Source: an uncultured Sphingomonas sp. (GTDB lineage: Bacteria; Pseudomonadota; Alphaproteobacteria; Sphingomonadales; Sphingomonadaceae). Taken from it: a stretch of DNA of 47,200 nt. Where the stretch lies: NCBI GenBank assembly GCA_946482655.1, contig CAMLSA010000011.1, positions 1 to 47,200 on the forward strand. The letters run 5' to 3'. The number at the start of each line of letters is the position of its first letter. Positions within the stretch are counted from its first letter, which is position 1. Under the pieces are notes generated by a model, which was not told the origin of the DNA, ran no database searches, and was given only the letters and a program-made list of their open reading frames with translations. A program made the translations under genes and the position numbers. Positions 18,596 through 27,196 of the stretch are shown here, piece by piece.

Positions 18596-19362
18596 CGATG
18601 GCTCCTCCCCGCCTGCTGCCGCTCGAAGGCGGCTTCAACCTGCGCGACATGGGCGGCTATGCGACCGCCGACGGACGCGTGGTCAGGCATGGCGTGCTGT
18701 TCCGCTCGGGCACGATGTCGATGCTGACCGAGGCCGACGAGCGTCATCTTGCCGGGCTCGGCATCGCGACGGTTTGCGACCTCCGGCGCCCCGGCGAGCG
18801 CCATCGCGATCCGACCCGCTGGTGCGGACCGGCCGGGGCATTTTATTGGTCGCGGGATTATGAGGAAACGAGCGGCGTGCTCGGCGAGCTGTTGCATGGG
18901 TCGGCGCCCACCGCCGAAGGCGTGCGCGCGAGGATGATGGCGCTTTATCCGGAGATTCTGGTCGATCACATGCCGTCCTATCGGTTCCTGTTCGAACGGC
19001 TGCTTGGCGGTCACGTGCCGCTGCTGTTCAACTGCTCGGCGGGCAAGGATCGTACCGGCGTCGGCGCGGCCCTGATCCTGGCGGTGCTCGGCGTGCCCCG
19101 CGAGACGATCGTGGAGGATTATCTGCTGACCAATGATTGTGCCGATTTCTCGCGGATGATGAAACCCGGGGACCCCGCCATCGAACGCTACCGCGCGGTC
19201 GGCGAGGAGGTGCTCGAGCCGCTGCTTGCGGCCGATACCGACTATCTGGAAGCGATGTTCGACAGTCTCGATCGTGATCATGGCGGACTCGATGCCTATC
19301 TGCGTGGCATTGGTGTCGACGAGCCGGCCACGGCGCGGCTGCGCGACCTGCTGCTCGCCTGA
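18592..19362 (+). CDS. Tyrosine-protein phosphatase-like protein between cobS and cobT
   Basis: 256 residues, a member of the protein tyrosine/serine phosphatase family (Y_phosphatase3 type). The N-terminal signature is [11 protein letters not shown] (13-23), followed by [13 protein letters not shown] and [10 protein letters not shown]. The active-site loop is [10 protein letters not shown] with nucleophile Cys148 and Arg154. The usual His before Cys is Asn, which occurs in this family. Substrates may be phosphotyrosine or phosphoinositides. The start overlaps cobS by ATGA and the stop overlaps the cobT start (TGATG at 19360-19364), so the three genes are translationally coupled. Confidence 0.88.
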   Translation: MTMAPPRLLPLEGGFNLRDMGGYATADGRVVRHGVLFRSGTMSMLTEADERHLAGLGIATVCDLRRPGERHRDPTRWCGPAGAFYWSRDYEETSGVLGELLHGSAPTAEGVRARMMALYPEILVDHMPSYRFLFERLLGGHVPLLFNCSAGKDRTGVGAALILAVLGVPRETIVEDYLLTNDCADFSRMMKPGDPAIERYRAVGEEVLEPLLAADTDYLEAMFDSLDRDHGGLDAYLRGIGVDEPATARLRDLLLA

Positions 19363-21200
19363 TGGCCGAACAGTCCCCCCTGGAAGCGTTCCGTCTCGTC
19401 CTGGGCGGAACCGCCCGGGCGATGGCGCATGAGCCCGAGCTGGAGCTGAGCTTCACCGCGGAGGCACCCTCAGCGTCGCACAAACAGGTCCGCGTGCCGA
19501 TGCCTTCGCGCAACCTGCCGCCACAGGCTGTCGCCGAGGCGCGCGGCTTCGCCGACAGCTTTGCGCTCCGGATGCGCCATCACGACCAAGCGATCCATGA
19601 CCGTGCGGCCCCGATCGAGCCGATCGCCCGCGCCGTGCATGATGCCGTGGAGCAGGCCCGGGTCGAGGCAATCGGGGCTCGGTCCATGGCAGGGGTCCGC
19701 TCCAATCTCAACCAGGCGCTCGACGTGAGGCTCCGGTCCGATCCGCTGGTTCGCGCGCGGGTGCGCGAGGAGGTGCCGCTCGCCACCGCTGTCGGCCTGA
19801 TGGTGCGCGAGCGGCTGACCGGTCAGGCGTCGCCTGCCATCGCCGAGGCCGGCCTTTCGTTGGTACGCGACTGGATCGAGAAGAAGGCGGGCAAGGATCT
19901 CGATGCGCTCGAACTGGCGTTCGACGATCAGGCCGCGTTCGCCAAGCTCGTCGGACGGCTGCTCGAGGATCTCGATCTGACCGAGGGCGAGCAGGCCCCC
20001 GAGGTCGACCCCGAAACCGGCGAGGACGACGAGGGAGAGGACCAGAACGAAGGCCAGGACGAGCAGGACGAAAGCGACGAGTCCGACGGCTCGAGCGATT
20101 CGGATCAGGAAAGCCGTGCCGAACAGTCCGACGGCGGCGACGACGACGGCGAACAGCGCCAGCTGGACGATGACGGATCGGCCGACTCGGAAAGCGAGCT
20201 GGGAGAGGATGGTGAGGAAGGCATGATGCCGGTGCGACCCAACCGGCCGCTGTCGGACATGCCCCCCAGCTTCGATTATCACACCTACACCAGCCAATAT
20301 GACGAAGAGATCGCCGCCGCCGAGCTGTGTGACGAGGAAGAGCTGACGCGGCTGCGCGCCTATCTCGACCAACAACTCGTCCATCTGCAGGGCGCGGTGA
20401 CCAAGCTGGCCAACCGGCTGCAGCGACGGCTGATGGCGCAGCAGAATCGCAGCTGGGACTTTGACCAGGAGGAAGGGTTGCTTGATGCCGCGCGGCTCGC
20501 CCGTGTCGTCATCAACCCCGCTCATTCACTGAGCTACAAGATCGAGCGCGACGTCGATTTCCGCGACACCGTGGTCACCCTGCTGATCGACAATTCGGGG
20601 TCGATGCGCGGGCGCCCGATCTCGATCGCGGCGATCTGCGCCGACATTCTCGCCCGCACGCTCGAGCGTTGCGGGGTCAAGACCGAGATATTGGGCTTCA
20701 CCACCCGCGCCTGGAAAGGCGGCCAATCACGCGAGGCGTGGCTCGCGGCGGGCCGGCCGGCCGCGCCGGGACGGCTCAACGATCTGCGTCACATCCTTTA
20801 CAAAAAGGCTGACGAACCCTGGCGGCGCGCGCGCAAGTCGCTGGGCCTGATGATGCGCGAAGGGCTGCTCAAGGAGAATATCGACGGTGAGGCGCTGCTT
20901 TGGGCGCACAATCGGATGATAGGCCGGCGCGAGGAGCGCAAGATCTTGATGGTGATATCGGACGGCGCGCCGGTCGACGATTCGACGCTGTCGGTGAACA
21001 ACGGCTCCTATCTCGAGCGTCATCTGCGCCAGGTGATCGGCTGGATCGAGAGCCGCTCGCCGATCGAACTGATCGCAATCGGCATCGGACATGACGTGAC
21101 GCGCTACTATCAGCGGGCGGTGACGATCATGGACGTCGAGCAGCTCGGCGGGACGATGGTCGAGCAATTGGCCGGTCTGTTCGACATCGAAACCAGGTAG
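19362..21200 (+). CDS. cobT: Cobaltochelatase subunit CobT
   Basis: 612 residues, typical of CobT. The N-terminal domain (about 1-200) is followed by a strongly acidic linker at about 205-290 rich in Asp, Glu and Gln, and a C-terminal von Willebrand A domain. The MIDAS motif is DNSGSMRG (D410, S412, S414). The linker-then-VWA layout is that of CobT and of magnesium chelatase ChlD. It forms a complex with CobS that drives metal insertion by CobN. The start codon shares a base with the stop of the phosphatase gene. Confidence 0.93.
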   Translation: MAEQSPLEAFRLVLGGTARAMAHEPELELSFTAEAPSASHKQVRVPMPSRNLPPQAVAEARGFADSFALRMRHHDQAIHDRAAPIEPIARAVHDAVEQARVEAIGARSMAGVRSNLNQALDVRLRSDPLVRARVREEVPLATAVGLMVRERLTGQASPAIAEAGLSLVRDWIEKKAGKDLDALELAFDDQAAFAKLVGRLLEDLDLTEGEQAPEVDPETGEDDEGEDQNEGQDEQDESDESDGSSDSDQESRAEQSDGGDDDGEQRQLDDDGSADSESELGEDGEEGMMPVRPNRPLSDMPPSFDYHTYTSQYDEEIAAAELCDEEELTRLRAYLDQQLVHLQGAVTKLANRLQRRLMAQQNRSWDFDQEEGLLDAARLARVVINPAHSLSYKIERDVDFRDTVVTLLIDNSGSMRGRPISIAAICADILARTLERCGVKTEILGFTTRAWKGGQSREAWLAAGRPAAPGRLNDLRHILYKKADEPWRRARKSLGLMMREGLLKENIDGEALLWAHNRMIGRREERKILMVISDGAPVDDSTLSVNNGSYLERHLRQVIGWIESRSPIELIAIGIGHDVTRYYQRAVTIMDVEQLGGTMVEQLAGLFDIETR

Positions 21201-21274
21201 CGGAGCCTCCTGAAGAGGGTCGAAGAGACAAGCGCGCGCCGCGCGTCCGAGCGCTGGCGGCGAAGCCAAAAAGT

Positions 21275-21313
21275 GGAGGGTCGCCGGCTCCTCCAGAGAA
21301 CCTGCGACCCTCC
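21275..21313. terminator. Perfect 10-bp inverted repeat between convergent genes
   Basis: GGAGGGTCGC (21275-21284) and GCGACCCTCC (21304-21313) are exact reverse complements separated by 19 bases. The repeat lies 74 bases past the cobT stop and 45 bases past the stop of the convergent glycine-zipper gene, where a bidirectional terminator would be expected. There is no T-run on either side, so it is not a canonical intrinsic terminator. Confidence 0.45.
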
Positions 21314-21357
21314 TCCCCACAACGCCACGCGGGGAACTGGTCAGACGTTGAAACTTG

Positions 21358-21759
21358 TCAGCAGTCCCGGTCGATCGCCCGCCCGGCGAGCGCGCCTACG
21401 CCCGCACCGAGGATGGCGCCGGTGGTGCCGTCGCCGCGGTCATAGCGGCCGTTGCCGATCTCATTGCCGAGCAGGCCGCCGGCAATGGCGCCGAGGATAG
21501 TGCCGCCGGTGCCCTTGTCGCGGCAGCGGCCGCGATAATAGCCGCGTCCGCCATAATAACGGTCACCACGGTAATAACGGTCACCACGGTAATAACGGTC
21601 GCCGCGGTAGTAGCGGTCGCCGCGGCCATAATAGCCACGGTCGTGGCGGACATGCTCGAAACCGCCGCGGCCATAATATTGAGCCTGTGCCGCAACGGGG
21701 ATCACCGCGGTAAGGGCAACCGCGGTAGCCGCTGCAGCCGTCAGAAATTTACGCAACAT
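21358..21759 (-). CDS. Secreted glycine-zipper protein with YRGDRY repeats
   Basis: 133 residues. A signal peptide (MLRKFLTAAAATAVALTAVI, cleavage after AQA near 27) is followed by a Tyr/Arg/Gly-rich segment with GDRYYR repeated in tandem, encoded by four 18-base repeats. A glycine-zipper domain then follows: GGTILGAIAGGLLGNEIG and TTGAILGAGVGALAGRAID. Glycine-zipper 2TM proteins sit in or at the outer membrane or periplasm, and their function is mostly unknown. The gene is convergent with cobT. GGAG lies a few bases before the ATG. Confidence 0.82.
   Translation of the reverse strand: MLRKFLTAAAATAVALTAVIPVAAQAQYYGRGGFEHVRHDRGYYGRGDRYYRGDRYYRGDRYYRGDRYYGGRGYYRGRCRDKGTGGTILGAIAGGLLGNEIGNGRYDRGDGTTGAILGAGVGALAGRAIDRDC
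21556..21627. repeat. Four tandem 18-bp direct repeats inside the glycine-zipper gene
   Basis: Units at 21556-21573, 21574-21591, 21592-21609 and 21610-21627. The first two are identical (ATAACGGTCACCACGGTA), and the third and fourth differ by a few substitutions. The length is a multiple of three, so copy number can change without breaking the frame, adding or removing six residues (GDRYYR-type) in the surface-exposed segment. Confidence 0.85.
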
Positions 21760-21967
21760 GACTACCTCCTTGTCTCAACCGCGCGTCCCGCCGAGCGGAA
21801 CTTCTAGGGCCGCCCGGCCCGATCGATGACGCCCTTATTCCACGAGTCGCGTGAGCGGCGGCTGAACATGGCTGTTGGCGGATGTTCATCTTGGCAGGTG
21901 CCCGGGTCGTGGAGCGGCAAGAGCAAAGTCCTTGGGATTCCGCGCTGCAGCGGCTATCGGCGCGGTG

Positions 21968-22927
21968 ATGAAGAGGGCGCTGGCTGCATTGCTGTTCTGC
22001 CTGGTGCCGGGCTCGGCGGGCTATCCGCAAGCCGCCAACATCCCCGTGATCGCGACGCGGGTGCCGATCGATCCCGACGATCCCGCGCATCTGGATATTG
22101 GGCGGCTGCGCTATCTTGGCGGCTGGCAGCTCACCAGCCGGCAGGGCAACTTTGGCGGCTATTCGTCACTTGCGGTGGACGGCGACCTGTTTCTCGCGCT
22201 GGCGGACACCGGCGATTACATGCGCTTCCGAATGGCCGCCCCGGGGGTGATCAGCGAGAGCCGGTTCGGGACGCTGCCGGTCTTGCCGGGCCCCGGCGGC
22301 GGCCGCAGCGATCGCGATTCGGAGTCGATGGCGATGGGGCCCGAAGGCGACATCTGGGTCGGCTTCGAACATCACAATGCAATCCTGCGCTATGGGCGAG
22401 ACTTCGCTCAGCCGACCTCGACGGCCCGGCCGCCGGCGATGAGGCAATGGTCGGGAAATTCGGGCCCCGAGGCGATGGCGCGGCTCGACGGGGGGCGATT
22501 CGTGGTGTTCGCGGAGGGCAAGGCCATCGCTCCGCACGTCCTCGCGGCCCTGATGTTTCCGGGCGATCCGACCAATAGCGACAACGTTCCGTTCGCGTTC
22601 GGCTATCGGCCACCGCCTGGTTATGTGCCGACCGACGCGCAGCAATTGCCCGATGGGCGGGTCGTCGTGCTCAACCGGCATTTCGGCATCATGGACGGCT
22701 TCTGGGCGGCGGTGACGATCGTCGATACCGGTGCGATCAAGCCGGGAGCGGTGGTGTCGGGCGAACTGATCGCCGAACTCAAGCCGCCGCTCAACATCGA
22801 CAATATGGAGGGAATCAGCGTCACGCGCGAAGGCGAGCGGACGGTCCTCTGGATGATTTCGGACGACAATCAGGTGCCGATCGAGCGGACTCTGTTGCTG
22901 AAATTCGAACTGAAAGACGCCCGGTGA
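21968..22927 (+). CDS. Secreted phytase-like esterase-domain protein
   Basis: 319 residues from the ATG at 21968, which opens a signal peptide (MKRALAALLFCLVPGSAG). The open frame upstream lacks a signal and is not used. The mature protein matches the phytase-like (esterase-like activity of phytase) beta-propeller family: GGWQLTSRQGNFGGYSSLA, then GRSDRDSESMAMGPEGDIWVG, LPDGRVVVLNRHFG and a late NIDNMEGISV with WMISDDN. Residues of this kind line the propeller centre. The substrate is not known and true phytase activity is not implied. It stands between the glycine-zipper gene (divergent) and rpmB (convergent). Confidence 0.85.
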   Translation: MKRALAALLFCLVPGSAGYPQAANIPVIATRVPIDPDDPAHLDIGRLRYLGGWQLTSRQGNFGGYSSLAVDGDLFLALADTGDYMRFRMAAPGVISESRFGTLPVLPGPGGGRSDRDSESMAMGPEGDIWVGFEHHNAILRYGRDFAQPTSTARPPAMRQWSGNSGPEAMARLDGGRFVVFAEGKAIAPHVLAALMFPGDPTNSDNVPFAFGYRPPPGYVPTDAQQLPDGRVVVLNRHFGIMDGFWAAVTIVDTGAIKPGAVVSGELIAELKPPLNIDNMEGISVTREGERTVLWMISDDNQVPIERTLLLKFELKDAR

Positions 22928-22933
22928 CGGCGC

Positions 22934-22962
22934 AAAAAAGCCGGGCCGCGTAGCGGTCCGGC
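22934..22962 (-). terminator. Rho-independent terminator of rpmB
   Basis: A 10-bp stem (22940-22949 with 22953-22962, one G-T wobble, 3-base loop) is followed on the minus strand by six T residues (22939-22934). It begins 33 bases after the rpmB stop. The same hairpin lies 12 bases past the convergent phytase-like gene, but the plus-strand side has no T-run. Confidence 0.88.
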
Positions 22963-22995
22963 CTTGTGGTTCCACCCCACCGGAGCGGGGGTCAA

Positions 22996-23286
22996 TCAGG
23001 CTGCGACGGCCTGCTTCCTGGCGATCTCGCGCTTCAGCCGGCGCGCGCGCAGCGACAGATCGCCGTCCGAGGTCTTGAGCAGCCAATTGTCGAGGCCGCC
23101 GACATGCTCGACAGAACGCAGGCCGTGAGTCGAAACCTTGAGCCTGACTCCCTTGCCGAGCGCATCGGAGATCAGCGTGACGTTCTGCAGGTTGGGCAGA
23201 AAGGTCCGCTTGGTCTTGTTGTTGGCATGGGACACGTTGTGGCCCACTTGGCGGCCCTTGCCGGTCAGCTCGCAGATGCGCGACAT
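22996..23286 (-). CDS. rpmB: 50S ribosomal protein L28
   Basis: 96 residues, typical of the alphaproteobacterial L28 with its C-terminal extension. The sequence opens [20 protein letters not shown], followed by [15 protein letters not shown] and the conserved [17 protein letters not shown]. It is part of the large ribosomal subunit. The ATG at 23284-23286 matches the family start, and a longer frame upstream is not used. A clear intrinsic terminator follows. Confidence 0.96.
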   Translation of the reverse strand: MSRICELTGKGRQVGHNVSHANNKTKRTFLPNLQNVTLISDALGKGVRLKVSTHGLRSVEHVGGLDNWLLKTSDGDLSLRARRLKREIARKQAVAA

Positions 23287-23450
23287 TGTACTTCGTCCTG
23301 AATGTTCGGGTTGCCCGGAAAGTCGCGGCGGATAGCGGCCCCCAGGAGATTCGTCAACCCGAATGACCGGCGCCCCGCGCGCAGAATGCAACTGTTCCGA
23401 TGTCAGTTCGTTTTCGAGTGGCCCCAGTTTACAGGCGCAGGAGAAACGAA

Positions 23451-23768
23451 GTGAACACGTCCAACGAACATTATCGGGAGTATCCCGCGCGCAACAACGG
23501 CGCCCGGGTTGGCATAGTCATCGCCGTCATTGCGGTTCTCGCGATCATCGCGGCGTTCGCTTTCGGCCTGATCGATATCGACCAGACGAAGGAAACCAAG
23601 CTGCCCGAGGTCGCCGTGGAGGGCGGTCAGGCTCCCGCGTTCGACGTTGACACCGCCAGGGTCGACGTCGGTACCAAGTCGACCGACATCACCGTGCCCA
23701 AGGTTGATGTCGGCACCACAAAGGAAGACATCAAGGTGCCGACGGTCAACGTCGACAAGGCCGAATAA
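23451..23768 (+). CDS. Small single-pass membrane protein with VDVGT/DI-VP repeats
   Basis: 105 residues from a GTG at 23451 preceded by GCAGGAGAAACGAA. An ATG 51 bases upstream has no such site. Residues about 20-42 are a membrane segment ([20 protein letters not shown]). The rest would be exported and contains [15 protein letters not shown] and [15 protein letters not shown], two copies of a 15-residue repeat. No enzyme motif is seen. Two bases separate it from the Pmp3-type gene, so the two are co-transcribed. A membrane-stress role is inferred only from that neighbour. Confidence 0.72.
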   Translation: MNTSNEHYREYPARNNGARVGIVIAVIAVLAIIAAFAFGLIDIDQTKETKLPEVAVEGGQAPAFDVDTARVDVGTKSTDITVPKVDVGTTKEDIKVPTVNVDKAE

Positions 23769-23770
23769 CC

Positions 23771-23977
23771 ATGATGCGGCAGCAGGAAAGCGCAAGGCCG
23801 ATATCGCCCTGGGCGGTGGTCGCGGCGATCCTGCTGCCGCCGCTGGGTGTCTTCCTTGCGCGCGGCCTGACCCCTGCGTTTTGGCTGACGGTCGCCGCGA
23901 CGCTGATCGGCTGGGTGCCAGGCGTCGCACTCGCGCTGCTGCTGCTGCTCATCCCCGAGCGCATCCCCATTCGCTAG
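23771..23977 (+). CDS. Pmp3/YqaE-family small membrane protein
   Basis: 68 residues. The two hydrophobic helices and the motif ILLPPLGVFLARGLTPAFW then LIGWVPGVALALLLL match the Pmp3 (UPF0057) family. Members sit in the cytoplasmic membrane and are linked to salt and membrane-potential stress in yeast, plants and bacteria. Two ATG codons occur in tandem (23771 and 23774) and either could be used. It lies directly after the repeat-containing membrane protein. Confidence 0.85.
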   Translation: MMRQQESARPISPWAVVAAILLPPLGVFLARGLTPAFWLTVAATLIGWVPGVALALLLLLIPERIPIR

Positions 23978-24009
23978 CCATCGGCGCTTCCGCCCCGTAG
24001 ACCGGGGCG

Positions 24010-24462
24010 ATGAGCTTTCCGCTTCCTCGTCCCATGCGTCTTGCGCTCGGCCTCGCCGCCGAGGCCGCGTCGAACGGCGAGGTGCCGGTCGGCGCGGTTG
24101 TCATGCGCGGTGACGAGCTGATCGCGGCGGCCGCCAACGCGATGTGCCGCGGCACCGACCCCACCGCCCACGCCGAGATGGAGGCAATTCGCGCCGCCGC
24201 GGCCAGGCTGGGGTCGCAGCGGCTCCCGGAATGCGATCTCTATGTCACGCTCGAGCCTTGCTCGATGTGCGCGGGGGCCATCTCGCATGCTCGGCTGCGA
24301 CGGCTCTACTACGCCGCCGACGATCCCAAGGGCGGGGCTGTGGCGCATGGCCCGCGCTTCTTCACCCAGCCGACCTGTCACCACCGGCCCGAAATCTATG
24401 GCGGCATCGGCGAGGCGGAGGCGGCCGCGATGCTTCGCGATTTCTTCGGAAAGCGGCGCTAG
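24010..24462 (+). CDS. tadA: tRNA adenosine(34) deaminase
   Basis: 150 residues. TadA converts A34 of tRNA-Arg(ACG) to inosine. Zinc ligands and the proton shuttle are seen as His54 and Glu56 in TAHAEMEAI and Cys84/Cys87 in LEPCSMCAGAI. The PVGAVV and ARLRRLYYAADDPKGGA segments are typical of TadA rather than of cytidine or guanine deaminases. A perfect 22-base palindrome begins at the last base of its stop codon. Confidence 0.94.
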   Translation: MSFPLPRPMRLALGLAAEAASNGEVPVGAVVMRGDELIAAAANAMCRGTDPTAHAEMEAIRAAAARLGSQRLPECDLYVTLEPCSMCAGAISHARLRRLYYAADDPKGGAVAHGPRFFTQPTCHHRPEIYGGIGEAEAAAMLRDFFGKRR

Positions 24463-24483
24463 CCGCCGACGGCCGTCGGCGGC
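24462..24483. repeat. Perfect 22-bp palindrome after tadA
   Basis: Bases 24462-24483 (GCCGCCGACGG and its exact reverse complement) form an uninterrupted palindrome. The RNA can form a 9-bp stem with a GGCC loop on either strand. No T-run follows. It lies between tadA and the CNNM-type gene, 56 bases before the latter's start. Confidence 0.6.
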
Positions 24484-24538
24484 ACTGCGCCAATCGCTTG
24501 GCAAGCGCTTCGATTCGCGGCATGAACGCGCCAGCGCC

Positions 24539-25861
24539 ATGCCGCACCCTGCTCTCCTGACCCCGTTTCCCTGGTTCGACCTGGTGATCATCATCGCCCT
24601 CGTCGCGCTCAATGGGCTTTTCGCGATGTCCGAGCTCGCGATCGTTTCCGCGCGCAAGGCACGGATGGAGGCGATGGCGCGCACCGGGCGCCGGGGAGCG
24701 CGCACCGCGATGGATCTCGCCGCCGACCCTGGCAAGTTCCTGTCGACCGTCCAGATCGGCATAACCCTGATCGGCATCCTCGCGGGCGCCTATTCGGGCG
24801 CCAGCCTCGGCGGGCCGGTGGGAGAGCGGCTGCAACTGCTCGGTATTTCCGCCGCCACCGCGCCGGAGATCGGCTTCGGGCTGGTCATCGCGGTGACCAC
24901 CTTCGCCTCCCTGATCATCGGCGAACTGGTGCCCAAGCAGTTCGCCCTCCGCTCCCCCGAGCCGATCGCGGCGGTGATGGCGATACCGATGCTATGGCTG
25001 TCGCGGCTGACCGCGCCGCTCGTATGGCTGCTGGACCAGACCAGCGCGCTGATCTTCCGCCTGCTCGGACTCGCGCGCGAGAACGAGAGCCAGGTCACCG
25101 CCGAGGAACTGCATCTGATCGTCGCCGAAGCCTCATCAGCGGGGGTGATCGAGGAAAGCGAGCGGGCGATCATCTCGGGCGTGGTGCGTCTGGCCGACCG
25201 CCCGGTGCGCGAGGTGATGACTCCCCGAACCGACGTCGAGTGGATCGATATCAATGCCGATCCACAAGCGATCCGCGCGCAGATCGCGGAATTGCCCCAC
25301 ACCAGGATGCCGGTGGCCGATGGATCGGTCGATCAGATCATCGGCGTGGTCCATTCGCGCGATCTGGTCCGCGTCCTGATTCATGGCGGCGAGATCGATC
25401 TGCGCGCGATTATGCTCAAGGGGATCTTCATTCCCGATCATGTCGATGCCATGGACGCCCTCAAGGCCTTGCGCGAGGCCGAGGTGCCGATGGCGTTCAT
25501 CCATGACGAATATGGCCATTTCGAAGGGCTGGTTGCGCCGGCCAATCTGCTCGCCGCGATCGCCGGCGAATTCGCCTCCGATCAGGGCGACGACAGCGAT
25601 CCGGCCTTTGTCGAGCGCGAGGATGGCAGCTGGCTGATATCGGGCACGGCGGCGGCCGACGCGATGGCCGACCGGCTGGGAATCTCGCTGCCCGAGGATC
25701 GCGATTTCGCCACTACCGCGGGCTTCGCGCTATGGCGGCTCAAGCACCTTCCGACCACCGGCGAGTCGTTCAGGCACAAGGGCTGGCGCTTCGAGGTGGT
25801 CGATATGGACGGCCGTCGCATCGATAAACTGCTCGCTTCCGTGACTGAAAGAGCCGACTGA
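24539..25861 (+). CDS. CNNM/CorC-type membrane protein (hemolysin family, DUF21-CBS-CorC)
   Basis: 440 residues. The N-terminal DUF21/CNNM domain has about four membrane segments (LVIIIALVALNGLFAMSELA at the start, with SARKARMEAMARTGRRGA after it). A CBS pair follows (REVMTPRTDVEWID; IAELPHTRMPVADG; GVVHSRDLV). The C-terminal CorC_HlyC domain (DEYGHFEGLVAPANLLAAIAGE) is linked to ion transport. Members are implicated in Mg2+ or Co2+ efflux, and the hemolysin name is historical. The ATG at 24539 was chosen because the open frame upstream is inside tadA. Confidence 0.9.
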   Translation: MPHPALLTPFPWFDLVIIIALVALNGLFAMSELAIVSARKARMEAMARTGRRGARTAMDLAADPGKFLSTVQIGITLIGILAGAYSGASLGGPVGERLQLLGISAATAPEIGFGLVIAVTTFASLIIGELVPKQFALRSPEPIAAVMAIPMLWLSRLTAPLVWLLDQTSALIFRLLGLARENESQVTAEELHLIVAEASSAGVIEESERAIISGVVRLADRPVREVMTPRTDVEWIDINADPQAIRAQIAELPHTRMPVADGSVDQIIGVVHSRDLVRVLIHGGEIDLRAIMLKGIFIPDHVDAMDALKALREAEVPMAFIHDEYGHFEGLVAPANLLAAIAGEFASDQGDDSDPAFVEREDGSWLISGTAAADAMADRLGISLPEDRDFATTAGFALWRLKHLPTTGESFRHKGWRFEVVDMDGRRIDKLLASVTERAD

Positions 25862-26060
25862 GGGGCGAAAGTTCCCGCCATGTACCGCTCTCACGGAGCA
25901 ACTTGTCGAAAAAAATGTTCCGAAATTGGTTCGGGCCCCGTTTTTTCCAGTTTTCGCGCCAGTTTCCAATTGCCCCGGTCGAAAACGCCGCGCACAAGAG
26001 GCGCCTTGCGCCGCCCACGCGGGGCAAAGCCAGTTTTATCAAGCAAGACCAGGAGTGATC

Positions 26061-26336
26061 ATGAACACTGCCGACATCGCGGGCATTGTCGCCGCCGAAC
26101 AGGGGATCGACAAGGCCGCCGCCAAGCGCGTCATCGATGCCACCCTCAAGGCGATTACCGACGCCGCCAAGAAGGGTGAGGAAGTTTCGCTGCCGGGCTT
26201 CGGCAAGTTCAAGGTCGCCAATCGCCCGGCCCGCGAAGGCCGCAATCCGGCGACCGGCGCGACCCTCACGATCGCCGCGTCGAAGAAGGTTTCCTTCACG
26301 CCGGCGAAGGCGCTCAAGGATTCCTTGAACGGCTGA
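26061..26336 (+). CDS. HU-family DNA-binding protein
   Basis: 91 residues. HU proteins bind and bend DNA and compact the nucleoid. The pattern is clear: opening MNTADIAGIVAAEQGIDKAA, then EEVSLPGFGKFKVANRPARE, GRNPATGATLTIAASKKVSF and the end PAKALKDSLNG. A CAGGAG ribosome binding site lies 6 bases before the ATG. The 199-base gap upstream holds AT-rich patches (AAAAAAATG and GTTTTTTCC) and probably the promoter. It is followed by a strong terminator. Confidence 0.95.
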   Translation: MNTADIAGIVAAEQGIDKAAAKRVIDATLKAITDAAKKGEEVSLPGFGKFKVANRPAREGRNPATGATLTIAASKKVSFTPAKALKDSLNG

Positions 26337-26381
26337 TTCGGCGGGCGGCGTCTCCAGTCGCCGCCTCATCGGAGATCAGCA

Positions 26382-26411
26382 GGGGCGGCAGCAATGCCGC
26401 CCCCCTTTTTT
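26382..26411 (+). terminator. Rho-independent terminator of the HU gene
   Basis: A 9-bp stem (GGGGCGGCA at 26382-26390 with TGCCGCCCC at 26395-26403, loop GCAA) is followed by CC and six T residues (26406-26411). It begins 46 bases past the HU stop codon. Confidence 0.9.
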
Positions 26412-26527
26412 GGCGGCTCACTCCTGCGTTAGGGGGGCGATTATCACCTCCGGCTGGGGCACCCCATCTCCGATCAGACGTTCTCTCCGTCTCGCGCCCG
26501 CCGGGGGCGTCGAGCCAGGAGAGTGAA

Positions 26528-26737
26528 ATGAACCACGTTGCCAAGGTCATTGAAGTTATCGGCACCTCCGAGACCGGCGTCGAAGACGCGATCCGCGGCG
26601 CCATCGCGCGGGCCAGCAAGACGATTGAAAATCTGCAGTGGTTCGAGGTGACCGAAATCCGCGGCGCACTTGCGGGTGCCGACATCGAGCGATTTCAGGT
26701 CATGCTGAAAATCGGCTTCGCGCTGAACGACGGCTGA
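26528..26737 (+). CDS. Dodecin family flavoprotein
   Basis: 69 residues, the standard length. Dodecins form 12-mers that store and protect riboflavin, FMN or lumichrome. Family motifs are HVAKVIEVIGTSETGVEDAI at the start, the flavin-stacking Trp in NLQWFEVTEIRG, and FQVMLKIGFALND at the end. CAGGAG lies 7 bases before the ATG. It has its own transcription unit, after the HU terminator. Confidence 0.92.
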   Translation: MNHVAKVIEVIGTSETGVEDAIRGAIARASKTIENLQWFEVTEIRGALAGADIERFQVMLKIGFALNDG

Positions 26738-26757
26738 TCCGCGCGAGCGGCCGAATC

Positions 26758-27036
26758 TCAATCATGGTCGTCGTCGCGATAGCGGCGGCGGTCGTCGCGG
26801 TATCCGTTCCCGCCGTCATAGCCGCTGTACCGGCGGCTGGGCCGGTCGTCGCGAGAGATCTTTCGGTGGATGTAACGCCGGCAATAGCCATAATCGCAAT
26901 AGCTGTCGATCACGCGCTCGCGTACGACGCCGTTGTTGGAAGAGCTGTTCGAGTTCGTGTTGGACGACTGGCTTCCCGCCTGCGCGGCGCTCGCGACGAA
27001 GGCCGCCGACACAAATATCATCAAGCGGATAAACAT
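26758..27036 (-). CDS. Small secreted Arg/Asp-rich protein of unknown function
   Basis: 92 residues from the ATG at 27034-27036. A signal peptide (MFIRLMIFVSAAFVASAAQA) is followed by a Ser/Asn-rich stretch (SSNTNSNSSSNNG), a two-Cys segment SYCDYGYCRRYIHRKI, and an Arg/Asp/Tyr-rich tail ending RRRYRDDDHD. No family was recognised. The frame extends further upstream but only this start gives a signal peptide. The gene is convergent with dodecin, with 20 bases between. Confidence 0.62.
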   Translation of the reverse strand: MFIRLMIFVSAAFVASAAQAGSQSSNTNSNSSSNNGVVRERVIDSYCDYGYCRRYIHRKISRDDRPSRRYSGYDGGNGYRDDRRRYRDDDHD

Positions 27037-27196
27037 GGCTCGTCTCCCGCAGTTCACCGGAATTATTGCTGAAGCGCGGAATATGGTCGATGAACAGAAG
27101 CGGGGGCCTGAACGCGGCAACCTCGATTGGCCCGGTTAAAGCGGCATCTCGTCTCAACGGAGGCGGTCGTTCGTCGATCGGGAGCCTCGGCGCGGG

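Noticed and set aside
21556..21627. Tandem repeats as a CRISPR array
   Set aside because: The 18-bp units are contiguous with no spacers and lie inside a coding gene.
23400..23450. ATG start at 23400 for the repeat-containing membrane protein
   Set aside because: There is no Shine-Dalgarno sequence before it, while the GTG at 23451 has GCAGGAG and gives a normal hydrophilic N-terminus before the membrane segment.
25911..25957. Stem CCGAA/TTCGG followed by CCCCGTTTTTT as a terminator of the CNNM-type gene
   Set aside because: The stem is only 5 bp and separated from the T-run, so it is too weak to annotate, although some termination there is possible.
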